From positions 341,845 through 405,844 of the forward strand of contig NZ_JAHYXK010000003.1 of the NCBI RefSeq assembly GCF_019443125.1: DNA of 64,000 nt, read 5' to 3'. Source of the DNA: Pontibacter aydingkolensis. GTDB taxonomy: Bacteria; Bacteroidota; Bacteroidia; Cytophagales; Hymenobacteraceae. How positions within the stretch are numbered: the stretch's first letter is position 1; every line of letters starts with the position of its first letter. The translations under genes and the position numbers were made by a program. Shown one piece after another: positions 39,201 through 46,734 of this stretch. A model generated the notes under the pieces. The model was not told the origin of the DNA, made no database searches, and saw only the letters and a list, made by a program, of their open reading frames with translations.

Positions 39201-40356
39201 CAGTATACTTACCGAAGACTTCAGGGCGCAGGCAAACCTGGAGCCATTTAAGAGCTTTAATGTGCAGTTGGATGTCCGCCGTAACAAATCAACCATAGAG
39301 GAAATCTTCTACCGCAAAGAGTTTGATGATTTCGGACAGGTAGGCACAGCAGACCAACGCCAGAATCCGTTTAACACGGGAGCGTTCTCAACCTCGTTTA
39401 TGGCTCTTGGCACTTTGTTTGAGTCTGGCAGCGCCGGTACATCAAATGCTTTCGAGAACTTTATCCGCAACCGTTACGATGTGCGCGAAAAACTGTTAAC
39501 CGCCAATCCGGCTGCTGTAACCGACACAGCTTATACTTTAAACTCGCAGGATGTGCTTATTAAGTCGTTCCTATACGCGTACCAGGGCCGCGATATAAAT
39601 GGTTTCGAAGCAGATGCAGACGATAATCCGTTTAAGCGTTTGCCTATCCCGAACTGGCGTTTAGATTACAATGGCTTATCGCAGTTGCCGTTTTTCCAGC
39701 AATGGTTTAGCCAGGTAAACATTACACACGCTTATAACTCAAGCCTTAATATTACTAGCTTTACCACCTCGCTGCTGTATGATCAGGAGCCAGCCGGCTT
39801 CCCTACTGCCACGAACAATTTCGGACAGCTGATACCATACTACATCGTAAATCAGATGACGGTGTCGGAGAGGCTGGCGCCGCTGTTAGGCGTTAACTTC
39901 AGGACAAAAACGAACCTGACCGGCCGTATAGAGTATAAGATCGAGCGTAACCTGTCGCTGAACCTGACCAATGCCCAGGTAACAGAAACCAACGTGAAAG
40001 ATTATGTAGTTGGTTTTGGCTATGCTACCAGCAACTTCAGAATACCTTTCCGTATTGCAGGCAAGCGACGGATACTGGAGAATGAACTAACCATGCGCCT
40101 TGATTTCTCGGTACGCGATAACCAGACAGTTCAACGCGCCATTGCCACTGATGAGGATGGCTTTGAAGTTAGCCAGAACCAGATAACCAATGGTACACGC
40201 CAGTTGCAGTTGCGGCCAACTGTAGATTATGTACTGAGCCAGCGCGTCAACATACAGTTTTATGTATTGCGCACTGTTTCTGATCCTAAAATTTCTACGT
40301 CGTTCCGTAACAGCGTAACAGAGGGCGGCGTTCAACTACGAGTTAGTTTGCAATAA
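33202..40356 (+). CDS. sprA: SprA/Sov, outer-membrane translocon of the type IX secretion system
   Basis: A giant outer-membrane protein of 2384 residues, the right size for SprA (Sov in Porphyromonas), the 36-strand barrel through which type IX cargo leaves the cell. Repeated beta-rich segments fill the protein, including DFEGAETPYSLGGFNNTSW near residue 835 and several EFWMMDPF/LRVTYEKAELL type motifs. A TTG at 33202 is the likely start since it supplies the charged KSKK region before the hydrophobic signal segment; the next ATG (33235) would leave the signal without positive charges. Cleavage would be near WWSQA. It follows ruvA by 14 bp. porU and porV lie 16 kb downstream. Confidence 0.95.
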   Translation: MIWKSKKSNLLMATVAAISLLAWWSQAEVLRSTARIKYTILQNLLARQDTVKKDTAYIPSRRPTFVPSDRRGNPFSTRTSPSPLLLGQPSNLHLNVELDDSLQQYNITETLGDVNYRPPSSMTLKQYSEWQQREAIRNYWRTKSAGLDGESVVSSNRLIPKIYISPAFDRIFGGNYVDIQPNGNVSLKFGARFNRNQNPTIPLRQQRTGDFDFDQNISLNLVGKIGEKMRINFNWDNNANFDFENNMKLDYTGYEEEIIRKVEAGNVSLPLNNSLITGAQNLFGIKTQLQFGRLGVTTIASNVRGRNDEVIIQNGAQNKPFLIRVDEYDRDRHFFLSQFFRGRYDQALAKLPLVNSGIVIRRLELYVTNNNRSTENLRNIVAHMDLGEADPFRDRFETRPPTAPADNSSNSLYSLLNNRQARDNSTVGDYLRSQGLQKTIDFEHVRARKLDPREYKFNPQLGYISLNTALLPDQVLGVSFEYTYNGKTYQVGELIEDYQNLDDQKVIHMKLLRATNPALEYPTWDLMMKNVYSLDATQVNRQNFQMQIIYKDDETGVDITSIKEPSPIQNIPLVEVLNLDNVNPNNDKPSDGNFDFLPGITIDTESGRIFFPQVEPFGSYLAQKLEGRPELVDRYVFQELYDQTQTDAQQNNVKAKFYLKGRLQATSADEITLPGFRIAEGSVAVYSGGTRLVEGTDYQVFYDLGRIKILNPSYISSASDLRVTYEKAELLNIQPRSLLGARFDYRLNEDVNIGATVLHLAEQPYINRVSIGDEPSNNTIYGFDVNVQKQSRFLTKMTDAIPLIQTKVPSLVSFSGEFAQLVPAKTKSAVNEDGASYIDDFEGAETPYSLGGFNNTSWRLAATPAPLVPGTGLANAYNRAKLAWYTIDQIFYRDANGLRPKSITKDELANHYVRGVQRNEVFPGRDPEVANTFEYTFDLAYYPSERGQYNYNPNLTSQGLLAGDPRKNWGGISRDISFDTDFDNANIEYIEFWMMDPFITGPNGRKDAQGNPITRNEGGQLVFNLGSVSEDILQDNRYSFENGLPTSADNLQGVQESIWGRMTTQQFLTDAFTGEPGARQFQDIGLDGLNDANERSFFQNTFLNQIPGTPPQTVLDDPSADNFLHHLDERYDAQNAGILARYKNFNGMENNSPENSRFSNYAFPDKEDLNRDNVINDVEQYYEYKINLQPGQLNVGQNYIVDAIQKGDVTWYQFRVPIRQPTGSVGNISGFKSIRFMRMYLTEFADPVVMRFVQFQFVANQWRQFLQPITDGNPCLTCTDDARSFTISTVNIEENGQALEGTIPYVVPPGIQRLRDYASTNDRRQNEQSLQLCVDELKDSFSKAVYKNITLDMLIYKRLKMFIHAQSQEPGIRDGDVQAFIRIGTDFTQNYYEYVVPLEITPQGSLTPDAIWPQGNQIDIALEEFVNAKVLRNKQPGFDRFRPFDVNIDGKTIRVVGNPDFSEVEGIMIGIRNPSDNGQPHSVCMWVDELRVTDFRNQSGWAANGRLNTKLADFANITATGAYTTIGFGGLQQKIAQRARENTALFDVSANIVADKFLPEKLGIRVPVSVQYGTLNSEPQFDPLDKDVPLEESLTRFESEEAKREYKKEVTTRETRKSVSLLNVRKERTDPEDKVRPYDIENLSFSYSYAERLFTNIETDRDLTRTYNGAVAYTYNTTPKNIAPFANAESMKSPYLRLIKDLNFTPLPSSFNFRADLDRRYNETFLQRRDSETGLITTRGINPVFQKYFYFNRIYDLKWDITKSLGLDYTATNRAIIDEPDNRIDREVDSLAYKNKIIWDNLKNFGRNTNFNQMVALNYKLPLDKFPLVDWIGADTRYAVNYIWTAGSTALNQDTTFRLGNTVENNTEFTVNGKFDMVKLYNKVKFLKAVNTPAPTGRPIAPAPGDTTAQKPASEMKFAKALARTLMMTRSINFTYLQNRGTLLPGYLPSTQFFGFDDDFEAPGLPFILGKQYDLDNLYFRAKENGWYTDSSQFLNTPLSSILTEDFRAQANLEPFKSFNVQLDVRRNKSTIEEIFYRKEFDDFGQVGTADQRQNPFNTGAFSTSFMALGTLFESGSAGTSNAFENFIRNRYDVREKLLTANPAAVTDTAYTLNSQDVLIKSFLYAYQGRDINGFEADADDNPFKRLPIPNWRLDYNGLSQLPFFQQWFSQVNITHAYNSSLNITSFTTSLLYDQEPAGFPTATNNFGQLIPYYIVNQMTVSERLAPLLGVNFRTKTNLTGRIEYKIERNLSLNLTNAQVTETNVKDYVVGFGYATSNFRIPFRIAGKRRILENELTMRLDFSVRDNQTVQRAIATDEDGFEVSQNQITNGTRQLQLRPTVDYVLSQRVNIQFYVLRTVSDPKISTSFRNSVTEGGVQLRVSLQ

Positions 40357-40358
40357 AA

Positions 40359-40389
40359 TTTTGGCATTGCAAAAAAGGCCGTATTTTTG
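40359..40389 (+). promoter_or_regulatory. Promoter of gcvH
   Basis: TTTTG at 40359-40363, 18 bases, then TATTTTTG at 40382-40389 (perfect TAnnTTTG). This is the best -33/-7 pair in the window and lies in the gap after sprA. Confidence 0.7.
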
Positions 40390-40416
40390 AGCAGTAATCT
40401 TAACCAGATAGAACAA

Positions 40417-40797
40417 ATGAACTTACCAGAGAACTTAAAGTATACCAAAGACCACGAGTGGGTACGCATTGAAGGCGATGTAGCTTATGTAGGCATTACT
40501 GATTTTGCTCAGAGCGAACTTGGCGATATCGTTTATGTAGACATCGACACTGTGGACAAAGACATTAACCAGGAAGACGTTTTTGGTACTGTAGAAGCCG
40601 TTAAAACTGTTTCTGACTTGTTTAGCCCATTAAGCGGCACTGTACTTGAGTTTAATGATAAGCTGGAAGGCAGCCCAGAACTGGTAAACTCAGATCCTTA
40701 CGGAGATGGCTGGATCATTAAAATGTCTATCAGCGACAACAGCCAGACAGCAGATTTACTTTCTGCAGAGGCTTACCGCGAACTGATCGGTCAGTAA
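40417..40797 (+). CDS. gcvH: Glycine cleavage system H protein
   Basis: Lipoyl carrier of the glycine cleavage system; its lipoyl arm shuttles the aminomethyl group between the P, T and L proteins. The 126 residues open with [16 protein letters not shown] and carry the lipoylation lysine at Lys63 in [10 protein letters not shown]. The ATG at 40417 is used because an upstream in-frame TTG would overlap the promoter. gcvP and gcvT are not in the window. Confidence 0.97.
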   Translation: MNLPENLKYTKDHEWVRIEGDVAYVGITDFAQSELGDIVYVDIDTVDKDINQEDVFGTVEAVKTVSDLFSPLSGTVLEFNDKLEGSPELVNSDPYGDGWIIKMSISDNSQTADLLSAEAYRELIGQ

Positions 40798-40824
40798 TTT
40801 TTTGAATTGAGAGATTAAGCCGGT

Positions 40825-41199
40825 TTGATACTACGCTATAATCTGTTTACCATATTGTGGGCAGTAATGATCCTTTTAACGACATTACTGCCCTCTTCTT
40901 CTATGCCTTCGCTCTCGATCTGGGAGCTTTTTTCCTTCGATTCGTTTGCCCACGCCTTCCTGTTTGGGGTGCTTACTTTCCTGATGATCGTCGGACTTAC
41001 AAAGCAGTTTTCATACCTTAAACTGCGCCATTACGCTATCAGGGCCAGCCTTGCTATCAGCTTTCTGTTTGGGATAGCCGTGGAGCTAATGCAGCACTTC
41101 TTTATCTATGGCCGCCAGGGCGATATCATGGATGTAATTGCCAATACCGTTGGCTGCCTGATGGGCATTGTGCTGTTTAAGTGGGTTTACATCTGGTAA
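40825..41199 (+). CDS. VanZ-like membrane protein
   Basis: 124 residues with about four transmembrane segments (about 5-22, 38-57, 70-88 and 100-120). The conserved acidic/amide positions of VanZ-like proteins are visible as FSFDSFAHAFLFGVLTF and the motif AVELMQHFFIYGRQGDIMDVIANTVG, strongly typical of the family. VanZ proteins are linked to lipid handling and teicoplanin resistance in some Firmicutes, but in Bacteroidota their role is unknown. The TTG at 40825 is the likely start, as the first ATG would remove most of the first helix. Confidence 0.85.
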   Translation: MILRYNLFTILWAVMILLTTLLPSSSMPSLSIWELFSFDSFAHAFLFGVLTFLMIVGLTKQFSYLKLRHYAIRASLAISFLFGIAVELMQHFFIYGRQGDIMDVIANTVGCLMGIVLFKWVYIW

Positions 41200-41249
41200 T
41201 TCTTAATTTAGACTTCATTCTTTTCCCTGCAGATGCTTATCTTTAGTAG

Positions 41250-42521
41250 ATGAGCAAGCTTTATACTCCCCTCCTTTTTATACTTCTGCTGGCTGGCACC
41301 ACCGCTGCACAAGACATGCAGCGTGCGCGCCAAACTATTGATACATTGGCCAGTCCATACTTTCACGGTAGAGGCTATATACTGGACGGGGATGCCAAAG
41401 CAGCCAACTATATCCGGGACAGGTGTAAACAGATGGGGCTTAAACCGCTGGGAAATTCATACTGTCAGACCTTCAGTTTTCCGGTAAACAGGATCACCGA
41501 AACGCCACAATTAGAGATAGATGGAAAGAAGCTGGCAGCAGGTAAAGATTTTGTGGCGCGTGCCTCCTCTCCTTCCGGCTCAGGCAAAGCGGCTATACTT
41601 GTTCTAGATTCTCTTACTCTGACTAATGCTGCCACAGCAAAAAAATTCTTCTTTCAAAATTTCAAAGGCAAAGGTATAGTATACCGCCAGCAGGATGCGA
41701 AAGCAATAGGCCAGCTGCCGCAGCCGTACCAGCAAAAATTGCAGCAAGCCGAGGTGCATGTTATACTTCAGCCAAAGGCGCTATTAACCACTGTAGCACA
41801 TAAAACAGAAAGCACACCTGTATTGGAGGTACTGATTAGTGCCTGGCCCGCCAATGCGAAAAGTATAAAATATAGTATAATAAGCAGCCTTAAGCCTAAC
41901 CACCAGGCCAAAAATGTAATCGGGTTTGTGGAGGGTAGTGCTAGGCCCGATTCCTTTCTGGTTTTCACAGCCCATTATGACCACCTGGGCGGTCAAGGTA
42001 AGGATGTATACTTTCCGGGAGCCAACGACAATGCAAGCGGCACGGCCATGCTGCTTGAACTGGCAGAGCATTACACCAAACCAGAGAACAAACCAAAGTA
42101 TAGTATGGCATTTATCGCCTTCGCTGCCGAAGAAGCTGGTTTACTGGGTTCTTTCTATTATGTGCAAAACCCGCTTTTCCCGCTCCGCAACATCCGCTTT
42201 CTGGTTAACCTGGACCTGTTGGGCACCGGCGGCGATGGCCTGATGGTAGTGAACGGGCAAGTACATAAGCAGGAGTTTACTTTACTAGACTCAATCAACA
42301 AAACAAATGGGTTTCTTCCCCAAATAAAGAGCCGCGGCAAAGCTGCTAACTCAGACCATTACCCCTTTTCGGAGCAGGGCGTACCAGCCTTCTTCTTTTA
42401 TACTTTAGGCGGTACCGCAGCCTATCATAACACCCAGGATTTTGCCAGCCAATTGCCGCTTACAAAATTCACAGAGGTATTCAGGTTAATAACAAGTTTT
42501 GCAGAAAACCTGCAGCAATAG
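41250..42521 (+). CDS. Secreted M28-family zinc aminopeptidase
   Basis: 423 residues with a signal peptide cleaved before QDMQRARQ. Unlike the glutaminyl-cyclase-like gene at 6876, it has a full co-catalytic two-zinc set: HYDHLGG (His), GANDNASGTAMLL (bridging Asp), AFAAEEAGLLGS (catalytic and ligand Glu), VNLDLLG (Asp), and AYHNTQD (His) near the end. It probably removes amino acids from peptides in the periplasm or outside the cell. An N-terminal region with RITETPQLEIDGKKL may be a PA-like insert. Substrate preference is unknown. Confidence 0.93.
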   Translation: MSKLYTPLLFILLLAGTTAAQDMQRARQTIDTLASPYFHGRGYILDGDAKAANYIRDRCKQMGLKPLGNSYCQTFSFPVNRITETPQLEIDGKKLAAGKDFVARASSPSGSGKAAILVLDSLTLTNAATAKKFFFQNFKGKGIVYRQQDAKAIGQLPQPYQQKLQQAEVHVILQPKALLTTVAHKTESTPVLEVLISAWPANAKSIKYSIISSLKPNHQAKNVIGFVEGSARPDSFLVFTAHYDHLGGQGKDVYFPGANDNASGTAMLLELAEHYTKPENKPKYSMAFIAFAAEEAGLLGSFYYVQNPLFPLRNIRFLVNLDLLGTGGDGLMVVNGQVHKQEFTLLDSINKTNGFLPQIKSRGKAANSDHYPFSEQGVPAFFFYTLGGTAAYHNTQDFASQLPLTKFTEVFRLITSFAENLQQ

Positions 42522-42735
42522 AAGTATAATCTGACGGGCACTAAAACAAGATAACATGCAATCCACGGCAATCTGCACCAGCCTTACATTACAGGCCAGC
42601 AACAAAGTATAAATCATTGATTTTTCTTGTGTTAAGGCGCCTTACAGGTATTGTGTTATTGAGGGCAATTCTTTAGCTTTAGCATTGTTTTGCGTTCCTT
42701 ATTCCGGGCAAAACTTGATTTCTCAATAATTTCGT

Positions 42736-45381
42736 ATGCAGAATCTTTACGCGCGCTTCCAGAGTTGTTTACTTCTCTTGCTTCTGGTAATATCTCCTAT
42801 AGTAATGTATGCTCAGGGTAAAGATGATGTTCTGTTACAGAAGCTAACTACAGCAAAACTAGCCCCAACTCTGCATCAGTCGCTGCAGAAAAATACTTCT
42901 GGAAACTATAGAATAGCCGTAAAAAACAAAGCAGCTTTTAAAGTATGGCTAAAGGAGCATAATCTAAACATTAATGCCAAAGAACTTACAGTTTCTGCCA
43001 ATACTTTTTCGGTTACCAGTGTAAAAGCAACACAACTAAAGCAGCTGCTAACTTGCCCCCATGTTACCTTCGTTGATAGGACAAACAGGACACCCAAGGA
43101 GGAAGCAGAGTTAAAGGATGTAAACTTTGCCGCCAATAACATCCCTGTCCTCCAATCCAAATTCCAGGAACTAACAGGAGATGGCATGGTGGTATCTGTT
43201 AAAGAGGGTGCTTTTAACCCCAACGATATTGATCTGAAGGCACGTGTATTGGCACCAGAATCATTTGCCGCAGGCTATACTCAACACGCCACCACCATGG
43301 CTACTATTATAGGCGGCGCCGGAAACTCAGGACCAAGAGGTAAAGGTATCGCCACCAAAGCCATACTTGCCACATCAGACTTCAAAGAGCTTTTCCCGGA
43401 TAACAGTATCAAGCTATTAAGTAGCGGTATTAGTGTACAAAATCACTCCTATGGCGTTGGGGTAGAGAACTACTATGGTCTCGAATCGGTTGCCTACGAC
43501 GAGCAGGTTTTCCAGAACCCTCAGTTGCTGCATGTTTTCTCGTCGGGTAACAGCGGCAACAAGGCCGAAACCACAGGCACTTATGCAAACCTTATTGGCT
43601 TTGCGAACTTAACTGGCCAGTTTAAAAATTCTAAAAATACCCTGAGTGTGGGAGCACTGGAGCCTGGCAACACAGTAGGCCTGCTCAGCTCCCGCGGGCC
43701 TGCCTACGACGGCAGAATAAAACCTGAACTGGTGGCTTATGGCATTGCGGGCACCTCAGAGGCAGCAGCTGTTGTATCAGGAGTGGCTGTGCTGTTGCAG
43801 CAAGCCTATAAAAACCAATTTAGCGGCGAATTGCCCTCCGCAGCACTGGTAAAGGCTGCCCTTATTAATAGTGCCGACGATGTAGGCCGAAAAGCTGTAG
43901 ACTTTGAATCCGGTTATGGCAATACCGATGCCTTAGGTGCCGTGAGAAGCATACTTGAAACACGGTTTATACAAGCCGCAGTAGCCCAAAACGAACAACA
44001 GTCTTATACTATCAAAGTACCGGAAGGTGCCAGGCAATTAAAGGTAACTATTGTATGGCACGACAAAGAAGCGGAGCCTACTGCAGCCACTGCACTTATA
44101 AACGACCTTGACCTAGAAGTGCATCACCGTAGTTCCGGTGCCAGTTGGCTTCCTTGGGTGCTCAGCACGTACCCACATCCGGATTCGCTATCTAAACCAG
44201 CCAAACGTGGTGTGGACCGACTGAATAATGTGGAGCAGGTAACCATAGACCTGCCTGCTGCCGGAGAGTATGAGTTGCTGGTAAAAGGCTATAAAGTGCA
44301 GGACAAAGCCCAGGGGTTTAGCCTCGTGTATGAGTATGAACAAGAACTGGAGTGGTTATACCCTGCTTTGGGCCTCAGCTTAAAAGCCGGCGAGGTAAAC
44401 AAGATCCGCTGGCAGGGAAACGCAATAGATGAATCCGTGCAATTGGAGTATAAATTATCGCAGGACAAAGACTGGACGCATATTAAAGAACTAGCTACAT
44501 CGGATCTTTACTTTGACTGGCAGGCCCCCGACACAGTAGCTGTGGCAAAGCTCCGGCTTTCGGGAGCAAATACAAGTATAGAATCTGAGCCATTTATACT
44601 TTCAAAGCAATTAAAATTACAGGTAGGCTTCGATTGCACAGATAACTCTATGGTGCACTGGCCGGCCTTAAGTGGCGTTAGCGAATATCAGTTGCTGCAT
44701 GTAGACAAAGCTTACACCGAAAAATTACTTACCACAGCCGACACACTTGCCGTGCTGGATAAAAAAACATTGCAGTACCTGGGAGATTATGTGTTAGTCG
44801 CTCCTGTGGTAGAGGGGATGATGGCTGAGACAAGCGATGCGGTAAGGCATAGCAAGCCAGGAACAGGATGCTATGTAAAAAGCTTTCTGCCAGAGCAATT
44901 CGTGATGGACACAATGCGGTTTAACCTGGAGCTTAGCACACTTTATCAGCTGGTATCTGTTACTCTGGAGCGCGAGCAAAACGGAGTATATAACCCTGTA
45001 AGTAAAATAAACGCTGTAAAAAGCCTGACGCTAAAGTTAAACGACCCAGATCCTGCTCCGGGTAAAAACCTGTACCGCGTAAAAGTAGAAACACTAAATA
45101 ATGTATTCTATTTCAGTAGCATAGAAGAAGCCAGTTACGCCAGACAGGGATTTGCACAAGTATACCCTAATCCGGTAACTGCAGGCAGCCCCTTACACAT
45201 TGCCCTCATTAATGATTCGGCCAATCTTCAGCTTTATGACCAGACAGGAAGAATAGTAAGAGAGTCAGAAGAAGTGGGTGTAATAAAAGTATTGGATACC
45301 ACAGGTTTAAAGGGGCTTTATCTACTCCGGATAAAAGGAGATTCCGGTAAGTATATTACCAAGCGGGTGCTTATACTTTAA
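42736..45381 (+). CDS. Secreted subtilase-like (S8) protein with type IX sorting domain
   Basis: 881 residues. A signal peptide (about 1-26, YA-QGKDD) precedes an S8 peptidase-like domain (about 135-420). The catalytic His is seen in YTQHATTMA (His184), the oxyanion Asn in FSSGNSG (Asn272) and the nucleophile in AGTSEAAAV (Ser341); the usual catalytic Asp is replaced (VVSVKEGAF, Glu157), so activity is uncertain. A jelly-roll domain follows (SYTIKVPEGARQLKVTIVWH), and a type A C-terminal sorting domain (VYPNPVTAG ... GLYLLRI) ends the protein. It should be exported by the SprA/PorV/PorU system also found in this window. Confidence 0.9.
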   Translation: MQNLYARFQSCLLLLLLVISPIVMYAQGKDDVLLQKLTTAKLAPTLHQSLQKNTSGNYRIAVKNKAAFKVWLKEHNLNINAKELTVSANTFSVTSVKATQLKQLLTCPHVTFVDRTNRTPKEEAELKDVNFAANNIPVLQSKFQELTGDGMVVSVKEGAFNPNDIDLKARVLAPESFAAGYTQHATTMATIIGGAGNSGPRGKGIATKAILATSDFKELFPDNSIKLLSSGISVQNHSYGVGVENYYGLESVAYDEQVFQNPQLLHVFSSGNSGNKAETTGTYANLIGFANLTGQFKNSKNTLSVGALEPGNTVGLLSSRGPAYDGRIKPELVAYGIAGTSEAAAVVSGVAVLLQQAYKNQFSGELPSAALVKAALINSADDVGRKAVDFESGYGNTDALGAVRSILETRFIQAAVAQNEQQSYTIKVPEGARQLKVTIVWHDKEAEPTAATALINDLDLEVHHRSSGASWLPWVLSTYPHPDSLSKPAKRGVDRLNNVEQVTIDLPAAGEYELLVKGYKVQDKAQGFSLVYEYEQELEWLYPALGLSLKAGEVNKIRWQGNAIDESVQLEYKLSQDKDWTHIKELATSDLYFDWQAPDTVAVAKLRLSGANTSIESEPFILSKQLKLQVGFDCTDNSMVHWPALSGVSEYQLLHVDKAYTEKLLTTADTLAVLDKKTLQYLGDYVLVAPVVEGMMAETSDAVRHSKPGTGCYVKSFLPEQFVMDTMRFNLELSTLYQLVSVTLEREQNGVYNPVSKINAVKSLTLKLNDPDPAPGKNLYRVKVETLNNVFYFSSIEEASYARQGFAQVYPNPVTAGSPLHIALINDSANLQLYDQTGRIVRESEEVGVIKVLDTTGLKGLYLLRIKGDSGKYITKRVLIL

Positions 45382-45501
45382 TAAGCTCAAGCTATATGTA
45401 TAAAAAAGGTAGGTATCGATTAAAAAGTACCCTGCTTACCCTGTGCTCTACCGAGTATCCCCTATGTTCCTTAAATAATTATACAAGTATACCTCAGACT
45501 T

Positions 45502-45540
45502 AAAAAAAAAGGCTCCTGCATTACTGCAGGAGCCTTTTTT
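45502..45540. terminator. Bidirectional terminator between the subtilase and M57-like genes
   Basis: GGCTCCTGCA pairs with TGCAGGAGCC, flanked by nine A and nine T, with a 3-5 base loop. It serves the convergent genes on both sides. Confidence 0.9.
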
Positions 45541-45563
45541 TTTAGTCCTATTCTATAATAAAC

Positions 45564-46367
45564 CTAGTACAGGTAGCTAAGCGCAGTTTTGTCGTTCGCG
45601 TTGAACGGACGGTTCTGGCCAGATCCGATGCAAGCAAGCATCCAGGAGTTCGGATCCTGCATTGTCGGCGTGCCTGGGATGTGGATAGCACCTACTGTGG
45701 AGGCACCTTCGTTGGTGTAAGAGCCGCCGCAAGAGTAGCTTCTGTCCATGTAGTCCGTGTGACGGAAACCGATGCAATGGCCAACTTCATGTGCCAGGAT
45801 AGTTGCGAACCACGCCTGATTAGGGTTGTTACCGATGTATCTGGTTGCTACCTTGATCAGGTTGTGTGGATCGCCAGCTGCAGTAGGGAAACCAGCTGAA
45901 GCAAGGTACTGAGCAGATTTAGGAGCTGCTACAATAGCAATGCTAGCGTTAGAAGACACACGACGCATGGTGATCGTCAGGTTCTCAGCGTTAAAACGGG
46001 CAATAGCCTCATCAAGAGCTGGCACATAAGATGCTGGTAATGATGCATCCATAGATATAGTTATCTCACGTCCGGTTCCTGCATTTACCAGGTTAGTCGT
46101 GCGGTACTGCTCAGACTCACCTACGCGTAATGCCTTTGTGTTATGCGCTGAGGTAAGGTCGCCATCAGTTAAAAAGATATCCCCCTCAACAATATAACCA
46201 CCCTCAACCTTCATCACATTCTGGTTACTAAAGCCTAGGGCTTTGATCTGGGTTAATACTTCCTGAGAAGCTTCTTCTTTGTTAGAGATTTCTTCATCCT
46301 GCTGGCAAGAAGAAAAACCGAAAGTAGCCAAGATGGCTGCACACAATAGTAAACGTTTTGCAAACAT
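45564..46367 (-). CDS. M57-like HEIGH metalloprotease lipoprotein, copy A
   Basis: 267 residues with a lipoprotein signal (LATFGFSSC, Cys21). The zinc motif is complete: HEVGHCIGFRH (193-203), the long HEXGHXXGXXH form of metzincin-like enzymes, in the context ILAHEVGHCIGFRHTDYMDRSYSC. The propeptide-like N-terminal part has VEGGYIVEGDIFL. This is the dual-action HEIGH / M57 type found in Bacteroidota. Surface-anchored proteolysis is likely. It begins at 46367, judged by alignment with its paralog. It is followed by a terminator and has a tandem copy upstream. Confidence 0.9.
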   Translation of the reverse strand: MFAKRLLLCAAILATFGFSSCQQDEEISNKEEASQEVLTQIKALGFSNQNVMKVEGGYIVEGDIFLTDGDLTSAHNTKALRVGESEQYRTTNLVNAGTGREITISMDASLPASYVPALDEAIARFNAENLTITMRRVSSNASIAIVAAPKSAQYLASAGFPTAAGDPHNLIKVATRYIGNNPNQAWFATILAHEVGHCIGFRHTDYMDRSYSCGGSYTNEGASTVGAIHIPGTPTMQDPNSWMLACIGSGQNRPFNANDKTALSYLY

Positions 46368-46486
46368 GTTTTGTAAAAATTTTAAGTTAGACATAAAATA
46401 AATATAGTAATACAAGTTAGATAACACAAGCTAAAAATCAATTATTTTAAGCTATAGCAGCAACAAAATAGCTAAATTGCAAATTT

Positions 46487-46494
46487 CAAATATA
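46487..46494 (-). promoter_or_regulatory. Candidate -7 promoter element for M57-like copy A
   Basis: Minus strand TATATTTG, a perfect TAnnTTTG, about 120 bases before the ATG of copy A. No -33 element at the right spacing. Confidence 0.4.
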
Positions 46495-46675
46495 GAGGTT
46501 AAGTTTTTATAATTTTTCTAATAAATATAGCACTGTAATTGAACCTAAATTGCACATGCAATAGAGGAGCAAATGCAACTTAATGTTTATTTGTTACACA
46601 AAATCAGTTCTACTTATGATCAAGATTTCATGAACTGCATTGAGCTGAATATTTTATTAACAACTGCGGCTATAA

Positions 46676-46714
46676 AAATAAGGGGCTTAGTAGTGATACT
46701 ACTAAGCCCCTTAT
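46676..46714 (-). terminator. Terminator after M57-like copy B
   Basis: An 18-bp perfect stem (AAGGGGCTTAGTAGT side 46676-46693 with its complement at 46697-46714) with a 3-base loop. It follows the stop codon at 46735 on the minus strand. Confidence 0.88.
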
Positions 46715-46734
46715 TACTGAGTAAAGCTAGACTA

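Larger units (their letters stand above)
46368..46734. other. Gap between the tandem M57-like genes
   Basis: It holds the -7 promoter element and leader of copy A on the right of its start, and the terminator of copy B at 46676-46714. The rest (about 46500-46670) is AT-rich with no credible gene. Confidence 0.6.
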
